Shown here piece after piece: positions 56,145 to 64,000 of a DNA stretch of 64,000 nt. The translations under genes and the position numbers were made by a program. The stretch is from Mariannaea sp. PMI_226 (taxonomy: Eukaryota; Ascomycota; Sordariomycetes; Hypocreales; Nectriaceae). Under the pieces are notes generated by a model. The model did not search any database. It saw nothing but the letters and a program-made list of their open reading frames with translations, and had not been told where the DNA came from. The stretch covers positions 62,001 to 126,000 of the forward strand of contig JANFOG010000013.1 of assembly GCA_024336345.1 (NCBI GenBank). Direction: 5' to 3'. Within the stretch, counting starts at the first letter, position 1. Each line of letters begins with the position of its first letter.

Positions 56145-58238
56145 TTACAATTGCGACATAACCTCGCCCAGTTTCTTGGTGCAGAAAGCTGAGAAGTATT
56201 CATTCAGGGCATCGACGGTTCCGCTTCCTTCAACCAAACTGGTCACAACGCCCACGTAGCCGTCAGGACGCACAACCACAACACCGCCCAGTTCCTCATC
56301 AAGGCCCATCTTGGCGTGTGCCGTAGCCTTAGCGTCCGGGAGCCGCGTATCTCGTCGATCGTCGGCGTAGATATGATCCCGATATCGTACAAGGAGTTCT
56401 GGGACGTCACGAGAAATTTCAATCTCGTGCCGCTTGGCAGCGAATATGGTGCAGATGGTAAAGAAGTGACTATGGGGGTTGTGCTTCTCGTGATGCGAAA
56501 CTTGATCCAGATCCTCTCGCATATATGCCGAATAGAATGATCTCTTGTTGTTCAGGCCGTTGGAAAAATCTCTCATGGCCCTCTTCGTCTTTGATGGGTT
56601 TCCTCCAAAAACAAAGATGCGGAATGATCCGTTGAGCGGCACTTCCTGTTCCAGGTGTACCACATTGGCATCCACGACTCTTGTCACGTCCGAGTTAATG
56701 AATAAACAACCCTCCGACAGCTTTAAGCCCTTAGGATGGATGAGGGGTGACTGCGCCGGGTGTTCTGGAGACCAATTCAAAGTGTTGGCTTTGTAGAATA
56801 CTCCGTATCCGCTTGTGAATGCGCATGACTCCTTGAAGGTCCTTATGAACTCGTTGTCTTCTTGTGCACCATTCATGGTGTGACTGTCCGAGGCGGCTTT
56901 GACTGTGTCTGAGGAAGGGCGTTGGGAAAATAATTTGGCATATTTGTTGTCAAAGTTGAGAAGTGCTTCAGCAACATTTTTCCGCTCAGGCTCGTATGTC
57001 TTCAGGAGGTCACGGTCAGCAAATCCGGACTCAACAGCATGAATCTTCCATGCAAGATTCTGAGCGTCGAGAAAGGCCGTGTTCATTCCTTGTCCAGCTT
57101 TGGGCTACATAGTATTAGCACAGATCACTATCCAGTCTTTGATTTGTTTTGCTTACGCTGTGAGTGTGGCAGGCATCACCGCCGAGGAAAACCCGCTGAT
57201 CCAAGGTATATCGATCCGAGATACCCTGCCCGATAGGATACACCGAATACCACTCCACGCGCTCCCATTCTATGTTATAGGGTTCCATGATCTTCTTCGC
57301 TGATTCCTGTACTTCGGCCTCCGTGGCCGTCTTTCTCGGGCTCCAGTCGGAGTCTGTTGAGGACGCAATCTGTATATAGAGGCGGACCATGTTGTTTTCT
57401 CGTGGGATAACCATGATCGAGCCATGCTCACTGTGAATCGTGCATTTCATCTAGAGATTCTCGTTAACAGTGTCACAGCAATAGTCGTAATGGTATCAAA
57501 CACACCTTGATATCAGGGAAGTCAGTAACAACCACCCCATCCATAACACCCCAGACATGGGCAATGGGGTCCTTATGTGTGAATCCAATCTGGAGCTGGT
57601 TGCGGATGAATGATCTAGCACCCTCGCCACCGAAAAGGTATTTGGCGCGCAGGGATTCCCGAGCGATGCCATCGACATGTTCCAAGTCAACTTGTACAGG
57701 GTACTCTGGATTGGTCTGCTCATCCGAAGTGAAACCCTTGATCGTCCAGGGCCGTTGGATCTCCACGCCGCTCTTCTCCAGATCTGAAATAAACACTCGT
57801 TCAATTAGGCCTTGATGTAGAAGTGTCGTGAATGGATAGCGAGCGTCAATGAAGTCGGGGCAGCTGGCCCAGGTGCCTGTCCGCTCGATTCCATGGCCCG
57901 AGCTGGGGGGATCCCAGAATGCAACCTCGTACACACGTGCGGGCTTGTGAGCCATAATGGCAGACTTCAGGCCCATGTTCCGGAGGAGGTCCAGGGAGCG
58001 CGGCTGGATCCCATCTGCGCGGCCAGTCGATGTCGGCTCAGGTCGGTTGTCAACATGCTTGATCTTGTAGCCCCAGCGTGCCAGGATTGTTGATAGCATC
58101 AGGCCAACAGGACCAGCTCCCACAATGACTGAAATTGGAATATTATTAGTTCTCAGGGTTTGTTAATGGGACCTGCGTAGCAAGCTTACCAATGTCATAG
58201 AAGTTAGAGCGGTCCTCTGCATGTTGATGTGAGGCCAT
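56145..58238 (-). CDS. FAD-dependent aromatic hydroxylase (phenol 2-monooxygenase type)
   Basis: This is a predicted NADPH- and O2-dependent flavoprotein hydroxylating an aromatic or polyketide-like substrate; the substrate cannot be read from sequence. Four exons encode 641 residues: 58238-58190, 58128-57506, 57450-57157 and 57104-56145. The Rossmann motif VGAGPVG lies at 19-25. The second FAD motif [17 protein letters not shown] (from about 314) is formed only by splicing exons 3 and 4. The length and the C-terminal ~180 residues fit the thioredoxin-like domain of phenol hydroxylases. The NADPH/FAD DG motif reads GGEGARS, with Glu about 185 where Asp is usual. There is no signal peptide, so it is probably cytosolic. 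No neighbouring pathway genes suggest a cluster. Confidence 0.92.
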
Positions 58239-60224
58239 GGCGAAAGCAACAGTTGGTAGACAATAAACTGAATCAAAGGGTGCCTAATTTCTAAGTTTCC
58301 CAAAGTTCAAAATCCGATGTATGTTGATCAAAATCTGAGATACGTAGGCAAGCGCATCAGGATAATAAATAATTAGTCCTAACTCCAGTCTGGTAGCAGT
58401 CAACGTGGCAAGGTGGCCTCCGAAAGCCGAGGTGGTCTAGAGATTAGGTAGGTATGGTAGCGAGGGTCCAAGGGAGAGCTGTAATCACGGCATGGATCCC
58501 GGGAATGTCAAACTGAAGGCTTCACAGAGAAAGTAAGGCAAGGTATCATTACTTGATAGAGGGTCACGGAGAGGGCATTACGCCTGTCATGTGGCCGGGA
58601 ATGACGGCCCGGTGGGTGGGTGTAAACACGGCTTTCGCAATCGGCGGTTGCTCGTCGTTGCCCTTGTACAAAACGGACCAACCTCAGCAAATCCCAGGGC
58701 CAGCTCGTTGTCCATGATCATCGGCCAGCATCTCTGCAAGACACATGTGGGTCAGTCCGGGGAAGTGAGGAGGGAAAATGCCATTTTGGGAATCCGGGAG
58801 TTGAGTTCGGGAGTCAAAAGCGGGTCTCGCCGGACACGGCTTTTGTCTCGGGAGTGTAGGCGGACTGTACAGGTCGGAGACGGCCGTGCCCTTGCCCATG
58901 CCCTTGCCCATGCCCAATGCCATGATTGCATTGCGATGATTAATTTGTCTGTCGGTGTGGTCATTGCGAGCGTTGTTTCGAGGAGTTCTCAATTTCTCGA
59001 AAACTTTGATCTCGCGAAGCCAAAGTTGATAACGTTCTGAAAATGGCTGTACTTGGATAATGAGCACAGAGAGAGCACTGGAAATGCAGCATTTCAGGTT
59101 CCTTGCAATGCTGGATCATCGTAATATAATTTGGTCGCGCGGGAATGACGACTCATATCTGGTGAAATGCTTCTAGTCTAGTACTAATCAACGGCTATCC
59201 CCAGCGATTTGCGAGGACTCTGTAGATAAGCCGCCGTACCTCAGCCAGTGAGTAATATGTTACGAAAGGAAACCCTGTATTGTAATCAGCACAGGTTTGG
59301 AGTTTGGCTGGCAAAGAGCAGCCCCTCCCTCCTCCCTCCTCCTTCCTTCCCTATCTATCTTCAAGACATGTTCAATCCCAAGATCATCTGAAGTCCATTA
59401 CGACCCTCAGCGTGAAAGTTGAGGTGATCAGAAAATGCTGCAGATTTCAGTGATGCAAGACTCAGGGTCTTTTCCTGGGATGACGTTGTTCCATAGTCAT
59501 CGGGGGCGGTAACCGAATATCCAGCTCCCGCTTCAAAATTCCGTTACACATTTCTAATCCTCAGTGGCAAATCATGTAGCTCATAGCGGCATCGAATGTG
59601 AAGCTTTGCAATATAGTTAGCTTAGAAACCTTAGGTAAGGCAGTCAAGTACCTTACCTAGGTACTGCCTCCCTGGGCGTAGATAGATGCCTTGAACTTCT
59701 TTGCGTCATCCCAAGGCAAGTACCTGCCCAGAACATATGTTTGAGGCAGGAAGCTGGAAGTTGCAGGCATGGTACCTACCTATCTTGCCTCAACATATCT
59801 TACCTAAAATGTGCTTCGGTGTCTCATTTAGGGATGCTGCTAAGACTTTAGAGCAGTAGGAAGTTCCAGGCATCACAACTTGGTACTTACACCCCAATAG
59901 GTATATCCTTGCAGCCAATCTCCTTTAATTGCAGCCTACGCTTTTGTCTTTTCTTTACCCTCGATATTGTGGGCTCCTGAACCAGTTATCGATAGGTGCC
60001 GTAGGGTCGGTCCTCCATTAGCCCTGCTATGAGAAATAGGCAACTTTATTCGATCCATCTATTGGCAACAGGATATTGACTCTTGTCAATTCAACGAAGT
60101 CTTTGACGAAGATAGGCTTTCCTATTGAGAGAGTAATCAACATAAGAATAATGCTAGATTAACCTGACTCTAGAGTGTGCAATGCCCTTGTCAGATATGG
60201 CGCCCATATCCCCCGCAACTATCA
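58239..60224. other. gene-free stretch upstream of the FAD monooxygenase
   Basis: No gene was recognised. A duplicated 12-mer CCCTTGCCCATG lies at 58889-58912. A cluster of AGGTAAGG/CCTTACCT motifs lies at 59630-59670, with further TACCTACC motifs near 59770-59805. The bases next to 58239 presumably contain the monooxygenase promoter. Confidence 0.45.
59632..59668. repeat. nested inverted repeats
   Basis: TAGGTAAGG at 59632-59640 pairs with CCTTACCTA at 59651-59659. GGCAGT at 59639-59644 pairs with ACTGCC at 59663-59668, so two competing stems are possible. It belongs to the same motif family as the palindromes at 29352 and 36594. Confidence 0.8.
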
Positions 60225-61210
60225 CTATCGTGATGATATCCGTCTTGTGAGATAGCCGATTGCTAGAGCAACTGAGCCTTGTCTGACCAGGCTCAGCTCT
60301 TCCTGGTTCTGCGAGACCATCTCGGTGACGAGTGCTTTGTACATGCAGCTGGAGCCCTCGACGAGCTGATTGAGGTCAATTGCCGAAACTGGGATGATCC
60401 AGGGGCTGCCTTTCAGAGTTGGAGATATGATCACTTGAACCCGCATACGGATCTCGAGCTTCCTCATGCTTCCCCATCTCACCACTGTGACATCCGCTAT
60501 TACTCCCACCCCTGCTCTGATGCCTTGGAAAAGAGAGCATCCCCGGTGCTATAGGACTAGGGTCTCTAACTACTCGCGCATCACCGAGAAGTCACTCTTA
60601 ACATCAGGGTGTATCAGATCCGGACAGGACTGGATGATTGATTCCACCATGTACGTCTCTTCGAAAAACTTAGGAACTTGTCCATCTCTTCATCTTGATT
60701 CTGATGGCTTTCAAAAACTCCAATGGAATCTAGTTACCATTCGCATAGGGAAACTTGTCAAGCAAAAGCTTGTCGACTTGCCCGGCTTCTCTTGCAATAT
60801 CGGGTCTGGTCAACGAGTTGATACTGACTCGGAAGCTGTTCTTACAGCCGCACTTGCTCGAGGTATACAATAGCATCAATGGCAAATCTGCCGCTTTGTC
60901 CAGAAAATCTTCGCATGTAGGAAGCCATTTATTAGCATAATGGGCGTGTGGCGTGTCTATGAGTCAACTATTAGTTCATCTTCTTTGCGAGAAAGTTTGA
61001 GAAAATAGTCACCTTAGTGACCAAGATATACCTGATGCAAATTTTGCGAGGAAGTTCGGACTTTATGCAGATAGCAATCCATTGCCTCCATCTATCAAGG
61101 AGCTTCCCGTTGCCGAGGAGAAAGTAGTGCACAAGGTGGCCAACTCGCCGCTCAAGGGGCTGCTGTATTCTTGGAGATTTCAGGGACCATTTACCCCCCA
61201 GCTTTAGTTT
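60225..61210. pseudogene. possible degraded coding sequence
   Basis: On the minus strand, 60225-60960 reads as several coding-like blocks broken by stops and frame changes. Examples are ALVTEMVSQNQEELSLVRQ in one frame and VSINSLTRPDIAREAGQVDK in another. On the plus strand, 61030-61207 gives about 55 open codons with KFGLYADSNPLPPSIKELP and a stop. I recognise no family in either. The pattern fits decayed gene fragments, but it could also be chance or an unrecognised multi-exon gene. Confidence 0.25.
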
Positions 61211-61726
61211 GATAGTGGTCTCGACGACCTATGAAGGCATGTATGATCTGATTTGATATTTCTTATACTGTCGGATGCATCACTCATCAGCATCTTGGGC
61301 TACCAGGTCAGATTGGTCGTACAAATTAGACGGGCGCCTCCCATGATAGGCCTAGGTGCCCGTGGATTGTCTTGCATCCGCTCACTCACAATTTATGAAT
61401 CCCACCCAACTCTCCATTCGTCGTCGGGCAAAGGAGTCTTTACAGGTGTTGCCAGCTGCCAAGGCATCAAAGGCAGCACTTGGCAGCCAAGATCCGATTT
61501 TTATGGAGAGTTTCGGTTTATGACTATTGCCCGCGTTTGTTTTGTTTTTCTTATCTTCTTTCCCTCAATGCTCTAGTATCCCAACATTCTTCTGTTGGCT
61601 TGTTCCATACAAGCCGTATATGTATTGGACTACACTTCTACTTTCTGCCTGTCACCTTTCCTCTTCTGTTCTTTCCAAAAGTATCTTGCTATCTAACTCA
61701 GTTCAGCGGGCTTTGGCATCAGCCAA

Positions 61727-63585
61727 ATGTCCTCAGACAACCATCGCAAGGAGAAGAGCCACCACTCTGATCCAGTTGTCTCTCTGACTCCCCTTCTAGA
61801 CGACTTGCTGTCCGGATCTCACTTCTCCCTTACGCGCTCAATCTCTCCACGCAAGGAGTCAACAACTCAGTGTCTTGAAATTCGAATGGATTTAACTGAA
61901 GGTCAGATGGATAACCTCACAAACACGTAATTCACAACAATGATGGTCACACGCACGTGAATAGCGTTAACAACTTTACAGATTCAGTTACGGTCTTCAC
62001 GGAAGCCCAGCACGTCACAGTAGTCCAGCACGGACTCGAGCCCGTGCTGCTGGTTTGACGCCCAGGTCGAGTCCTCGAAGGAGCAACCGGCGCCGCACCG
62101 AGAACCGTCAACTTGCGCGCATGAGTTCCGATGTGAACACTAATACGGAATCCCCAACCTTCTCTGAGCTGATCCCAGGCCATGATCGGGCGTATTCGAA
62201 TGACTTGTCTCCGAACACTCTTGCGGAGCGTCGCTACAAGGGACCGCCCTCTCCACTTGAGCTTAGAGATACGACGTACCAATTGAGCGAGGTCCAGAGA
62301 TTGGTACCGGACCCTGCTCCTCAATCTGTTTCTCCTCTCAGCGACAATGTCCCAACTCAGAGTCGGTTCTCAGGCATTCGAGTTTCATTTGATGCTCCGT
62401 CATCTATTTATTCACAAGAAGCTCATTCCTCGGCTCGCCCTGATCCTTTGGAGCTGAGAAAGTTTGGCCACCAGCGATCTGGATCAAAATTCAATGACAC
62501 CACCGCCGACTCATGCAGGGATTGGGCTGAGAGCCGTACACCGTCTCCATCCAAACACACCCAATCTCAACTAGACCGAAGGCCAAGGCGATCCAAAAGC
62601 ACCGGCGAGGGTCTTCGGCTGAAACAACATTCTGAACTCGAGCCTAGCTTTCCCCCCATCATGTCGAAAGAAAGGCCACTAGAGGAAAATGGGCCTCAGT
62701 TTTCCCCTCTTCAGTTATATTTTAGAGGCTCAGGCTTTCCATCGGATAAGAAAGGAGAGAAAATACTAATTGGAGATAACGGCTGGCTTGAACGAACGGA
62801 GGAAACACCAGACAAGGTAAAGAAGACAACGCCGAAAAAGGCTGGTATTATTGAGGGAATCAAGAAAATTGCCAAGGACATGGTAGGCAAAACCACTGCC
62901 TGATATCACTCTTCAATCACACTGACAACAAGAGCAGGCCGATTTTCATACCACTCGTCGACTACAGAACTCATCCAGAGAGCGGCCTAGCTTACAGGTT
63001 TCTATCTCTCTCAACTCTCGAGAGCAAAGTCTTCTGTATTGTGAGCTCGAGTTCCAGCTGAGCAGTGCACTTAATGATTACATCACTGTACAGCTAGATA
63101 AGGGCCGCCTCGACCCGGACAAACTCAAGCGAGTTGCCGATGGATGGCAACAAAAAGGCCGCCCCAAAGTCGTGGGTTTTCGATATGACTTAGAGACGCA
63201 GCTAGAATTAGTCAATCTACATGTTGATGAGTTTCGATTTTATGGCCGACGACAAGGAGATCCGGTTGAGATTTGTGGACTCCTTCATGCAATGAAGGTC
63301 AACGCCAGAGCTCTAAGTGTACGAACATTCTGTCAACCTGATTCAGTAATCGCGAAACAGTTGGTGGATTCTCAATCTCTATTCAAACTGCTAGGAGTTC
63401 CAAACTCCCAGCAGATATCACTGGCAGAGGTCGCCCAGTTTTTCAAGGTGATCGTTGAGCGAGAGGCGCATTATCGTACCCAACGACAGTCAGAGGGCCG
63501 ACACACCAAGATGGCGCATAGACCTGAAGACTCCCGATGGAATGTCCGGGCTACATTTCGTGAAGGCGAGAATTATGTAGGGTAG
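61727..63585 (+). CDS. fungal protein of unknown function with an ordered C-terminal domain
   Basis: I do not recognise a named family. Three exons with phase-consistent junctions encode about 582 residues: 61727-61926, 61982-62882 and 62938-63585. Introns are 55 nt each, the second with a CACTGAC branch. Residues ~1-380 are Ser/Pro/Arg-rich and look disordered and phosphorylatable, with many SP and RRS sites (for example RRPRRSKSTGEG). A basic Lys-rich stretch ends exon 2. From ~400 to 560 there is an ordered, helical region (LLYCELEFQLSSALNDYI, LETQLELVNLHVDEFRFYG, MKVNARALSVRTFCQPDS). The start has a good GCCAAATG context. The second acceptor is GAGCAG, so one Gln more or less is possible. 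The fold change from disordered to ordered suggests an adaptor, which is inference only. Confidence 0.72.
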
Positions 63586-64000
63586 TGAGATCCAGTTTCG
63601 GTCGCTGAGACTCAGGTGAACACGGTTGTGGGAATAGTGCATGCTCGATGCAAGGAGGGACAGAAACATTAAATGAGGTTTCCCAGCTTAGATTGTGCAA
63701 CTAAAACGACGCACTAAAGCAGTTGTAGAAGTATACTTTGTGCGAGGTTAGTTGTAGCGATGAAATAAAACTGTATGATTCTACATATAGCTAAATCCTT
63801 TTGTGAGTCCGCTCAAAGTACCACAGGGTGCAGGTTGTGTGAGCCGTACAAATATGTGCCGGTTTCATATATGGGATCAACCAATAAACAGGAGTGACAG
63901 TATTTCAACCCATAAGCAATATTGCGCCAGTATTAATCCTTCATGTCCTCATTCAACCTCCCTCATTTCATTTATTTTCCTTCGTGGCAATCAAAATCCC
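63586..64000. other. 3' region at the right edge
   Basis: This is the downstream region of the preceding gene. It contains AATAAA-like elements (ATGAAATAAAAC at 63760-63771 and CAATAAACA near 63882) suitable for polyadenylation. No open frame of note reaches the right edge. Confidence 0.45.

Noticed and set aside
1..64000. Repeat-induced point mutation (RIP) blocks
   Set aside because: I saw no long AT-rich, TpA-heavy block with transposon remains. A formal RIP index would be needed to exclude mild RIP.
1..64000. Secondary-metabolite cluster around the FAD monooxygenase, or any defence/CRISPR-type system
   Set aside because: There is no PKS, NRPS, terpene synthase, P450, transporter or pathway regulator near it, and no repeat-spacer array or nuclease cassette. 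Neighbours are core genes.

Overview
This window comes from a filamentous ascomycete, most likely a sordariomycete and probably of the order Hypocreales. The genes are split by short GT-AG introns (49 to 128 nt) with CTNAC-type branch sites close to the acceptor. The proteins are fungal versions of eukaryotic housekeeping genes (RAD3/XPD, ATG18, ULP1, PPS1, GUT2). Some architectures are typical of filamentous fungi: a TYW4-kelch-JmjC fusion, a fungal MHYT protein and a phenol-hydroxylase-type FAD monooxygenase. The order-level placement is inferred from general resemblance and was not computed.

Layout. 1-7650 has no intact gene but holds an aldo/keto reductase relic near 5.0-5.3 kb. A DDHD phospholipase gene (+, 7651-10782) converges on the TFIIH helicase gene RAD3 (-, 11209-14128). 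After a 3.8 kb gap with a long pyrimidine-rich leader, the PPS1 phosphatase gene (+, 17930-20112) converges on ATG18 (-, 20948-22517). ATG18 is divergent from PPM2 (+, 23619-27166). A 4.5 kb gap precedes the MHYT membrane protein gene (+, 31726-34620). A 2.7 kb gap precedes mitochondrial glycerol-3-phosphate dehydrogenase GUT2 (+, 37308-39427), which converges on an RGS-domain gene (-, 41124-42080). A 9.5 kb stretch without a recognisable gene follows. Then come the SUMO protease gene ULP1 (-, 51632-54695), an FAD monooxygenase (-, 56145-58238), a 3.5 kb gap with possible coding debris, and an unnamed conserved-looking gene (+, 61727-63585).

The genes do not form a pathway. They are mostly independent core functions: DNA repair and transcription, autophagy, tRNA modification, SUMO turnover, glycerol metabolism and G-protein signalling. 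I see no biosynthetic cluster, no intact transposon, no CRISPR array, no tRNA or rRNA gene and no defence island. I count ten recognised genes plus one unnamed gene in 64 kb, which is sparse for a filamentous ascomycete. The gaps are rich in simple repeats, long homopolymers (G24, T26G13, C23, G23) and two families of short GTAC-centred palindromes.

The items most worth following up are the RAD3 5' end, built from exons of 17, 41, 10 and 20 nt; the three-module PPM2 protein; the MHYT protein with no known output domain; the dispersed palindromes; and a 202-codon open frame behind the RGS gene that follows an intron-like acceptor. All gene models were spliced by hand from the sequence, with reading phase checked at every junction.
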